Source: Anthopleura xanthogrammica (lineage: Eukaryota; Cnidaria; Anthozoa; Actiniaria; Actiniidae). From it: a stretch of DNA of 64,000 nucleotides. Shown here in pieces: positions 51,901 through 63,900 of the stretch. The notes under the pieces are model-generated. The model did not search any database and was not told the DNA's origin. It saw nothing but the letters and a program-made list of their open reading frames with translations. The stretch covers positions 6,540,468-6,604,467 of the forward strand of contig OZ025221.1 of NCBI GenBank assembly GCA_964019055.1, written 5' to 3'. Each line of letters starts with the position of its first letter. Position 1 is the stretch's first letter. The translations under genes and the position numbers were made by a program.

Positions 51901-54900
51901 CACTGAATTTCCCGCCAAAGGTGTAACGCCATCGACAGTGGATCCCAATTCGACCTCCAGAACCTGCACCACCAGAACCTGTAGAGTCACCACCGACAAC
52001 GGAAATTTCGCCATGACCTGTCATATTAGTCGTTAAAATTAAAATGCTTCCGCCACTACCTCCTCCACTATGGGACCCCAAGGCATTAGCACCTTTACCA
52101 GATACAAGACCGTTCAGTTCAAGATGTTTTGCAACATCCCATAGCAATTGTCCACCACCAGAGCCTCCAGTCCCTTTTCCGTTTCCTCCTCCGCTACCTA
52201 AAACCAGAGGTTTGTATATGGTCCCATAAGCGCTTCCGCCGTACAGAGATCCTTCACCGCCATATCCCGCACCGGTACCAACTGTAATTCCACTGCGTAA
52301 GGCAGTTGATCCTTTACCAGGTCCTTTTTCAGCTGGATGACCACCAAAATCAAGTTTAAAATGACCTTGACTATCAAGCCAAGCGAAAGAAGATAGAACT
52401 TCGCCATGGTTCATGTGGAAGAGACCTTGGTACTTTATTGATAGTTCACTTGATGTTATTCTCATGAATTCGTTTTCTTTTCTGAATTCAATATCTCCTC
52501 CTCGCTTTACGGCAATTGTAGCGAAGGATATATTTCCTTTCTCTGAAATATAGACGTAAGTACGATTTTCAACCAGAGCTGTTTGTGTTGTAGAATAGAT
52601 ATCAATTACTGCTCCTTTAGACACTTTGAGATGATGGACACCAGTGATCATGCCTTCGATTCTCGAGCGAGTACCATGAACGTGAAATTCAGAGGGAAGG
52701 ATGATTTCAGCTCCGACATCTATTCCGTAGCTGCACGGAGCCTCAGTAGAGTTTGAAATGGATTCAACTACTTCTACGTATACTTCTTGATCATTTCGGA
52801 GGTGTAATTGTCCAGATTTATCTCCAATAAAACGATGTACCACAGCTTTGACCGTCATGTTGCCAGGATGATATAAAAGAAGCCTGGAATATCCAGTCAA
52901 TTCCATTTCGTCAAATTCATAATAGGTGGTATTCTCAGCCATTAGCACCGTTGCTCCAGGTACATCAAACCCATCGTTATCAATATGGACGTAAGTATGA
53001 TCGACAGCTAGTAATGTTGTATTCTTGGTTTTGCTGTACTTCAGGTGTCTGTACTCGAGAGGGCGATAGTTCTCCTCTTTGTAGATAGTACCAGCAGGGC
53101 CTCCGTATTTACTCCCCTGTCCTCCAGCATCAGTGAATTTTCCTCCATAAGTGTACCTCCAACGACAGTGTATACCTACTCGCCCTCCTGAACCACATCC
53201 ACCCGAACCTGTTCCAGAACCACCTCTTACTGAAATTTCTCCATGTCCAGTCATATTGGTTGTCTGAATAAAGATACTCCCGCCGCTGCCACCACCAGTA
53301 TTGCTACCCCTTCCGTTTGTTCCTTTCGAAGAGAGCAACCCATTTATCTGAAGTCGTTTCGCAACAAACCAAAATAGTTTTCCTCCTCCTGAGCCTCCAA
53401 CACCATTTCCATTCCCTCCACCACTTCCAAAAAATCTTGGTTCGTATACAGAGTCGTAAGGAACTCCTCCAGTTGAATAATCAGTCTTGCCACCCTCGCC
53501 TCCATGACCTGCACCTGAACCAACGCCACTAGAGGTGTATCCTTTCCCTACACCCTTTTCAGGATCAAAACCTTTGCCATCGAGAGATAGCAAACCCTCA
53601 CTCTCTATCCAAGCAAAGCTTGAAAAGATAGATCCATGATTTATAAACATCTTTCCTTCGTATTTTATCCTCAAATCCGCAGAACTCAACATAAGGTCAT
53701 AGGCAACGCGAGAGAATGTTATTTCAGAATTTCTTTCTACTGTTACTGTTCCGAAAGTAAAGTTTCCTTTGCTATTGATCCTGATGTATTTGCGGTTTTC
53801 AATCATTGCCGTCTGTGAGGTTGACGAAAATTCTACTTCGCCGCCATTTGCAATAAAAAGATCCTCAATACCTGTCACGCGGCCCTCAAAAATGGACCGT
53901 GATCCATACATTTTTACAATATCAGGGAAAAGTATTTCGGATCCTTCATCTGTCTTAAAGCTACATGGGGCTAACGTTTCGTTTGTTTTTGACTCAACCA
54001 CCTCAACAAAAATTCTTTGATCTCGACGCAAATGAAATCGTCCAGTTCCATCTCCAATAAAGCGATGAACAATGACCGTTACATTTGTAGCGCCTGGTGG
54101 GTGCCTTACTTGCAAATTCGCATGTCTTGTTAAGAACAGTTCATCAAGCTCATAAAACACGTGCTCACTTTCCAGAAGCAAAGTATTCCAATGTGTCTTT
54201 CGATTATCGTTGTCAACTTCAAGGTATCTACGAGAAGCAAAAGATGAAAAAAATTATACAAATACACATAAATTATGATTGTTGGCTACTTCAATTTGTC
54301 ATCACCACAAATCCAAATGGGGACGACATACAGGCGCGCACGTGATGTGGTTAATGTGGTATCTTAATAAGACATAATATAAAGATTGCTACATAACCAT
54401 ACCCTTAATTATGCCAATGAAGGAATTTTATACCATACCTGTGGTTTGCTGTAATAGTGGTCTTATTTGTTGACTTATCGTACTTTATGTCAGCATATTG
54501 GGGTCCGCGCGCGGTCTCTTCGACGTATACTGTTCCTGCAGCCGCCACAGATTGTCCAAATCCACCGTATGTCTTGTAGCTCCCAGAAAACTTGTGCTTA
54601 AAGCGAATAAGTATCGAAAGCCTGCCTCCTGCACCGCCTGAACCAAGTCCTCTGCCATCACCTCCTTGACTGTTTATTTCTCCATAACCAGTGAAATTAG
54701 TACATTCTATGAGAACACTACCTCCGCTGCCTCCACCCGAGTTCAATCCAGTGCCGTTTGTTCCCTGTACTGATATAAGCCCATCTAGCTCTATTTGCTG
54801 TCCTACTCTCCAGTGAAGTAAACCACCACCTGACCCTCCACGTCCTTGTCCATTGCCTCCACCACTGCCAAAGTGTGTTGGTTTGTAGACTGATCCATAT

Positions 54901-57900
54901 GGTATACCACCAGTTTTGTTAGGCTGATGTGCTGCTCCTTCACCTCCATGTCCCGCACCGGTTCCTATATTATTTATTGTACTTCCTTTTCCAGGACCAC
55001 TTTCAGCTTCATATCCAGTTCCTTTCATTAAAATTCTACCCCGACTTTCAAGCCAGGCCCAGGAAGAATCAATGCGCCCATGATTCAAGTTCAACAAAGC
55101 ATGGTACTTGACTCGAAAGATTAGCGCTGTTAGTATGAGTGAGCCATTTATTCTTGTCAAATCAACAGTTGATCCCTTTTGTATATAAATCTCTGGATAC
55201 GTAACATTTCCTGGAGTGGTCAAAACTTTGAAAGTTCCGTTTTCTTTGATACCTGTTTGAGATGTTGATGTAAACACCACTCCAGAACCTTCAGCTATTA
55301 TGAGACGGTAAACTCCCACAACAAGACCTTCGAATCTGCAACGTGTTCCGAGAAGTGTCAGAGACGAGGGAAAAACGATTTCAGCACCAATGTCGACCTT
55401 ATAGCTAACAGACGCAACAGTATACCCTTTATTTGACTCAACAACCTCTACAAACATTTTTTGACCAGATTGTAGATGAACTAAGCCAGTACGATCACCT
55501 GTGAAATTATGAACCACGAGAACTGCTTTCTTTCCATGGATATGCAGCAATGCATGCTTGTTCATGGCTAGTTCATCAAACTCGTAATAGGTGTTGTTTT
55601 CGTTGATAATCATCGTCGGAATATCGGGATTACGGTTAGCATTATCTATCGAGAGCTTCGTAAAACCGACTCCAAAAACTGTTTTGTTGCCTGCTGTTTT
55701 CAAAACTGGTCGATGAGAGAGGCCTTGGTTTGTATCTGTATAATAAACAGTTCCTGCAGCTCCTGCTTTGAAGCCAGTTCCTCCATATGCTATATACTTT
55801 CCGGCATATTCTCGTAACCAAGACACATGGATAGCAATACGTCCTCCTGATCCTCCACCACCGTTACCATTACCAGAACCGCCCTCTGCGGTAAGCTTAC
55901 CGTGACCTGAAAAGCTTGTTGTCTTGACTAAGATACTTCCACCACTACCACCGCCAGCATTTGAAGCACCATTCTCTCCTTTGTTTTCTATAGAGCCATC
56001 AAGATGGATGTAGCGTCCAATCGTCATCTGTATTTAACATGTCAAATAATACAATAAATGGAATGCTACGTTTAAACTTGAGCCTTCAACGGATATATTA
56101 GTTTAGGTCATAGTATGATTTTGTGTAGTAATATTTGTCAAAATACAAGTGACTTTTCAAACGTTTTTGTATTGCAGTTTGTAGTTTTTGTTAATTGTGC
56201 TACTTACCAATATAGTACTTCCTCCACGGCCAGCCGACTTCCCTCCTCCACCACTTCCAGGATGCACCGGGTAAATGTATGAGCCATAGCCTGAGCCTCC
56301 TGTTACCGTACTACTTGGACCTCCTTGTCCTCCGTGTCCACCACCTGATCCAAATCCATTCAACTCCCTACCAGGTTCGTTCCCACTTTCAATGGCCGGT
56401 CCTCTACGGGATGTAGTTATTAAGGATCCTCCTTCTAAATGCGCTTCGCCACACGACAATACTACTGTATCCGCAGACACAACTGATCGTGCTCTCATCT
56501 GTATTAGATCGTTGTTTAATTCCATTTGTTTTATAAATCTTAGCTGAGCACTAGCTTCGATCATGACAACGCCAAAGGTCAAGGCTCCTTCAACAGGAAT
56601 ACTTGTGTACGTACGGTTCTTTATTTGTGCATTGTTTGCATTGGGACCAACGGTAACCACCCTGCCTGAAAAGCGATAAACAGTAAAAGGTAAGCACTTG
56701 CTTCTCTCTTTCTATTGTATTACCGTTCTCATCTTCTATGGTTATTTAGAATTCCATTTCAAAGCTAAGAAATATCGTTTTACTTTATAATTTAATTAAT
56801 TACCTTCAGTCAACGTCAAATTAGACACCCCAGTTATTCGTCCGTTCAGGACAAATGCAGGGTTTTTGAGTCCAGCGATGTGGAAATCAGAAACAAGTAT
56901 GACCTCGCCACCATAATCAACTTGAAAGTTTACTTTGGGGAACGATCGTCTTTGTGTAGCTTCTTCGTACTCGATGAAAAACTTTTGGTTCTTTTTGATG
57001 TGGAATAATGAAGAGCCGTCGCCGAGAACTGTATGCACCGAAATCGATGGCATAGGACTTGAGCTTTTGATTGTGAAAATTACCTAAGAGGGATAGAGAG
57101 GCTTTTAGCTTTACTTTCAATATTTGACATTTAGCTAAAATAACAACACAATACTCTACGTAGTCAACCCCTCTTTAAATTTCCATTCGTTTTTTTTCTT
57201 TTTTTTTGTAATGGCTAACTACCTACAGATCAATAAGTGAATACCTGTCGTTGAAGCATAAGCTCGTCAAATCCATAATCAGCAGAGTTTTCTTCTTTCT
57301 CTCCTTTCGCAACACTTTTGGGATTTCTGTGATCCAATAAAAACACCTTGGGAGGATTCGCGTTTGCATTGTCAATGTATAATCTTCGACTAAACTTTTG
57401 ATCCCGAGCCTCTTCGAAATAAACCGTGCCGGATCCACCATGTTGGGGTCCAGGCCCTACTCCTCCTAGAGCACGGAAACCTCCTCGGTACTCATCTCTT
57501 ATCAAAACATGAAAAGCAATACGACCTCCAGACCCGCATCCTCCTCGAAGTGCTCCAGAAATGCTACCTGTACCACCAAGTGCTGAAACATCACCGTGGC
57601 CACGCAAGTAGCCTGTTGTAATCCAGATGGAACCACCACTTCCAGCTCCGGTGCCTTAAAATAAATTATCTTTATGAATTACATAGCAATATTCTTGATT
57701 TTTTAATTCAGAAAATATTTACCTGAGTTTGCTATGGCATTGTCCGCATCTACAGTCAAAACCCCATCAAGAATAAATGCATATCCAATCTTAAGCCTTA
57801 TGCGTCCTCCTCCACGGCTTCCAAGTACACTAGACACTGAACCACCGCGAGCACCAGGATAAATGGGTTCATATATTGAACCAAAAACATCTCCACCAAA

Positions 57901-60900
57901 ATTGGAGGTACCATTACCGCCTTGAGTAGCGTGTCCTGCTCCTGATCCGCCCGTTGGAGAGTCTATTCCAGATCCAGTAGTGTTGGTCGTAGATCCTCTT
58001 CCTTTGCAGCTTAGGAGTGCATCAGGTTCCAGATAAAAGTCTGTTGCATCAATTTCGAAATACTCTCCTGTAAAGCGGCAGTTGAATTTTATGTCCTATA
58101 ACAGAAATGGCAAAATAAGACACCGCTTTTAAACGTTTTAAAATAAGAACAGACTTAAAAATGCACATATAAGACGTAATCTGTTTGAGCAAGCTTAGTT
58201 TCATTAGGAATATGAATTTGTTTCTGCCATGTTCATTCAGTTATGCGCTGAAATAGTGAAATATTGCGTTAAGTATACAGTAAAATAATCCAAATCTTTG
58301 AATACCAGAAATCCAGCTGTGAAGTGTACACCCATTGGTTCAGGATAATCGATGACAGTGCCACTGCCAAACTCTACGGTCGAAAAGGTAAACGAGCCAT
58401 CTCTGTCGATGAACTGGTACCTGCCATTTTCGATTCCTGCAGTATGTGCATGCCAGCTGATAAGAACCTTCCTCCCATGTGCGACGTAAAAGTGCTGTAC
58501 ATTTGTAAGACGTCCATCCCAGTCGAAAGCCACCGGGCCTTTACCAACTATGTGAACAGCGGTTGCCATTATTGCTTGGGAGTATCGGTCTAGTTTAAAA
58601 TTTGCTGCAGTCCTGTAAGTATTAGATCAAGAAGGTACAAAAACTTTAAAATACAGCTACTTCAAAAAAGGTCGGTGAAGGTTTTGTTGCATGTTGCATG
58701 TCAATTTGGAGGACAAAACAATAGGTTTCCAATTCTCTGGAGATTGGATTTCTTTTGTTTTGTCCTCCAAATTGAGCTGCTTTGATGTCACTTGCAAGAG
58801 GTCTATATTGTAGATCATACCTTGTAATTGTCTTTGTTGCGTCCTTGTATTCAACGTTCAGTGTCTGATTCCTATGCACATGAACCAGCCCAGTCCGATC
58901 TCCAATCATCTTATGAATGATCAATGTTCGAGTCCTATTGTCTGGCAACATGTGAATAGAAGCCTTTCTTAATAGGTGCACCTGATCAAATTCATAGTCG
59001 TTTACACTGTTATTGAGTGTTACATAATGAGTCCAAGGTCTCCCAAAATTATCAATTCTTAGTTGCGTAAATCTGTATCCGTTGCGCATGTCAAATAAGT
59101 AAATGGTGCCTGGTCCCCCAGAATATTCTGACTTGTCCTTCTGCGAATCGCCTGCAGAACCTCCAATTCCCAAGTATTCACCAAGATATTTATTTTGGGT
59201 TGTGGTATAGATGGCCATACGACCTCCTGATCCACCACCAGATGTTGCACCATCGCCATTTCCACCATTGACTCTGATCTGTCCGTGTCCACTAAAGCGT
59301 CCAGAGTGTATGAGAATACTTCCCCCACTACCTCCGCCAGCGTTTGAGCTTGACATCGCATTATTCCCGTTTGCTTCTATTGAACCATCCAAGTAGAGGT
59401 CGTCTCCGACATTTATTTTGACAATCCCACCAGCTGAACCACCAGAAGACGTTCCAGGGCACCCTCTTGCTCCGTAGCTGTTTGGTTTAAGAAGGTCACC
59501 GTATGGAATATTATCAATGGATCCCGGGCGTCCTGCATAACAATTCATAAAAACAATTATAATCATTTATAACCCAACGATGAATTTTCGAGCGCTGTCA
59601 TTGGTTCAAATGGGTCACGTGCAGGACGGGTATCAGGCGATATCCCCCGTCCGAAGTGATATTCGTCCAGTAGAAGTCAAAAACGTCAAAAAAGAAAAGA
59701 AAAAAACATGGAAAACAAAGAAACTCGGTTTTTAGAAACAAGTGAGAGTAAAATACAAAGACTAGTTGAGAAAACTACGCCAGGAAACACGAAAAAATCT
59801 ACAAAATATACTGTAAATGTCTTCAATGGTAAGCATCCATGTTTTTTCGTGAATGAAGTTTTTGGTTTCTTTTCGAAATTGTTTTTATAAACTACTAAAA
59901 ACCAGCAAACAATTCGAAAACTAATGTTAAACAATAGAATAGAATGTAAAATAGCTTTCATTAATCAAAAGAATTGTTTTTATATCCAACTTGGAGACGA
60001 GAGAGAATTATTTTTTGAAAACTCTGGAGATGATGAGTCGATGCAGTTTGCTGAATCCATTCCAGTGAAGTCGTTGGGTTATAAAATAAATAAACCCCTT
60101 CTGGCTCACTGGAATATCGTCTGATAATGTCCTTGGATGAGAAATGGTCCTCAAAATATCACATTTGCCCTCGAAGCTTCGCTTCTCGGCCAAATGTTCT
60201 TTTTTCGGACCATTTCTCATCCTCGGACATTATCAGCCGATATCCCAGCCGCCAGAAGGGGTTTATTTACTAAATATATATAACATTGATCAAGACACGA
60301 AACAAGAAACGAATGGTGGCCAATCGGAGTGACGCTACATCTTAATAGGGATTAATTGGACATCGTACTTGGGAATTGTTTGGAAGGTTTTTGATGCACA
60401 AGTGACAAACAACATGAAATTCTACTTCTGGCGGGTGCCAGAAGTAATAATTAATAAATTCATTAAATTAAATGTAGATGAATATACCTTTCCCGCCATA
60501 ACTGCCATAGCTTCCACCTGAGCCTTGACATGACGCTGACACAATTGAGCCATTATTTGGATTTGGTCTGTCGCCTCCCGATGCGGTCACTGTACTTCCA
60601 GCTTCCAGTTGCATGGTTGTGGCGTCAACATCATATTCATCAGCCTTTATCTTGGAGCCATATTTCATGTGCAGCTTTCCAATTGAGCTTCGGACTCCAC
60701 TTGCATGGTCAAATAGCAATTCCGTACCATCCTGGAGTTCTAGGACTGCCAGGACGAATTTTCCAACTTCAGATACAACAAGAGATTCGTTCTGTTTTTC
60801 GGCTGTTTGGATGTTTTGCGAAAACCTTGCTTTTAGCTTTTTAGTTAAGAAGAAATAGTTTACGTTTGTCAAGCGCCCATTCACAGAAATCGAAATATCA

Positions 60901-63900
60901 CCTGGAATCTGCGATAATCCTTTAGCACCATCTCCTATAACGTATACTGAGGCTCCAAGGACCATCTCACTGTCTTTGTCAATTCTTAAGTTAACCGCAG
61001 GCTTTGAAACACTATGAACGGTAGCTGACGCCTCGAGTTGTATCGTATGGTTTGCATGGGCGTGAATAAGACCTGTTCGATCACCTACAAATTTGTTGAT
61101 AATCAGGTTTTTCCTCTGTTTTCCAGGGGACATTGCTATGGATGCTCTCCTCCAAAGCTGAACCTCGGAAAAGGTATAAGAGCTCAATCCTGTTTCATCA
61201 ATAGTGACAATATCCTGCACAGATCTCATGGCGTTGTCAATAACAAGTTGGGTATATTCTAGCTTGGAACGGATCTCTTTTATGAATAATGTTCCTGGTC
61301 CACCATGGGTCCCTCCTGCTGAAATACCTCCTTGCGCTAAGTAACGACCTCGATAAATTGTTACTGTCGTGTAGACAGCGATTCTTCCTGCTGCACCACC
61401 ACCTGCATTACGTCCACCACCATCGCCTCCGTTGATGTTGAGAACGCCATACCCTTGTGAATAAAGGAATGAACAGCATTGTCAAAACAAAAACAACAAC
61501 ATAAAAACGGACGAATGAAGCAATAAACGAGCCAAAGAATCAAACTAGTAAACAAATTGAAATATAAACTGTAAATTGTAATATGTAAAATCTTTATGTC
61601 AATGATTTAACAGAAAAACGAAAAGCAAAATGAAGATTATCACACACAAGTATTTCACAAATGTGACAATGCTCAATAATTTTTTTATGCATAAAAAACC
61701 GCAAAACTGTATATTTCATTATCTATGCAATATGCAATGTAAGCACTATTAGTATAAAAAATGTATCTTAATATTTATAACTTAATAATTTGAAAGCAAG
61801 AAGAGCAGTGCTTTCGACTCTCAACAACGCGCACGAGTCTTTATCAATGATCGTCCTAAAATTAAAATTTGTTCTTTTCTTGTAGAATTTACCTGAAAAT
61901 ATTTCTGTTGTTATAAAAATGCTTCCACCGCTTCCACCACCTGCTCCAGTCGATGGCTTAGCACTTTCACCGGCAACAGTAACAGTCCCATCATTTATTA
62001 GTTCGTTTCCAACTTCGATTTTAATATAACCACCACCGCTCCCTCCTTTGACACTGTTTGCTCCATTACCGCCGCGACGGCCAGGATCTGTGGGCTTGAA
62101 TATTGAGCCATGGTACGACCCGCCTACATTTCGTATTCCTTTGCCGCCAGAACTTGCATGACTACCACCTTCTCCTTGAGGTAATTTAGATAATTCTGAG
62201 GAAGGTACAGCTTTGCGAGCCGCGTTATTCCCAGCGCAGCTTAGAAGACTACCAGTTTCAATATCTATTTTTCCAGATTTGATATTGAGGTAATGGGCTG
62301 AAAATGATGCTCCGTATTTTATATTTAGAAAGCCCACAACAATTTTCATTGGCGGTTCATCTGTCATGATAAAAGAACTTCCACTATATAATTTAACGTT
62401 CGAAAAGAAAAATGTACCCATGGGTTCATTTTGTTTAGATGTGCGAGCACCTTTATGCAGGATAACCAATTTGTTTTGCGTCACATATAAATCGTGTACC
62501 TGAGACAAAGTCCCATTAACTTCCAACGAAACTGAGCCCGTTCCTACGATGTAAGATTTTGCGGCCATCACAAGTTCTCCCCCAGACTCAACTTTTAAAT
62601 TGATTGGTGTCTTGGTGACGGAATTCTGTGTATGTAGAACTTCCAAGTATGCCTTTTGATTCATTCTCACATGCAATAAACCTGATTTGTCACCATAAAG
62701 CTTCCTAACATCAAACGAAAGATCACTATCTGATTCTTGCATTCTTAAAGAAGCGGTATTGTATATGTATATTTCATTGAAAGTGTAGGACTGAGTTGTT
62801 TCGTTGAGAGTGACGTAATGATTCCACCCTTGACCTCGGTTGTCGATTCGAAGTTGTGTAAACGTAGATTTGTATCGTACTTCTTTTATGAACACAGTCC
62901 CTGGTCCTCCAGATTTTTCGCTACTGCTACAGACCGCTCCTAGGGCTTGTAAGGCACCACGATATTGAAGTTGTGTCATCACGTGTACAGCAACCCTTCC
63001 GCCAGAACCGCAACCCCCAGATCCGGCTCCGCGTCCTCCGTTGGTAGAAATCAACCCCGTGCCCTGAAAATCTTGTTTTATTGTAAGGAAAATACTCCCA
63101 CCACTTCCACCACCAGATGAAGATGAAGCATCGCCACCGTTAGCGGTTATGTAACCATCATTAAGAAGAAAATCTGCTGTTATACGTACAACGCCACCAC
63201 CTTTTCCTTCTGAGTCTGGGTTGGTTCCAACTCCTCCAGGACTTCCAGGTTCATTAGGTTCATAGATTGTGCCATATGCCTGACCCCCTGTTACATGCCC
63301 ACCACTATCTCCTCCAGCACTGCCGTGCCCTCCGCCCGATCCACCAGATCCAGAATTGATTCCAACACCTACTTTCATTTTGTCTTGGATCGCAGCGTTG
63401 GTAGTTAAAACAGCACCACGGCCAATAAGAAAAGTTTGGGCTTGGATGTCAACATATTTCCCACGTAATGTGACTCCGTTTTTCAGGTCTAATTTTGTTA
63501 CCAAAATCTTGAGATTCTCAGGGGCTCCAAAGTCTGAACCACTTTTCAGGGTGATAGACGCAAACTGTTGTGTTCCTGGACGACTTTGAAATACAAATTT
63601 GTCTCCATGCATGAGAGTCGTTTGAGAAGTCAAGCCAAACTGTACTCTTCCTCCTGATTCCACAACCATGTGACGTACATTTGAGATTTTACCATCAACT
63701 TTCAAGGTCGCACCATCGACGCTCAGGTTCGAAGCGACAACCATATTCGCTCCTTCTTCGATGTGAACATTCGTAGTAAGCATCAACTGGCTTTCTTTAG
63801 ATTCAAACACTTCAGCATACAAAGTCTGATTTCTCTTGACGGCCATTTCTCCCACACTGTCAGCGTTGAATTTATTCATGTTTATTTCAATATGTTCATT

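Noticed and set aside
54197..54228. Alternative acceptor GAAAG at 54,199-54,198 as the fix for the frame break
   Set aside because: It lacks a pyrimidine tract and would delete the conserved VDNDN strand found in every other module, so a one-base indel is preferred.
58646..58820. C-terminal extension of the exon at 58,821 through the foldback element
   Set aside because: A GTATGA donor at 58,820 in the right phase, and continuation of the module in the next exon, show that this part is intron.
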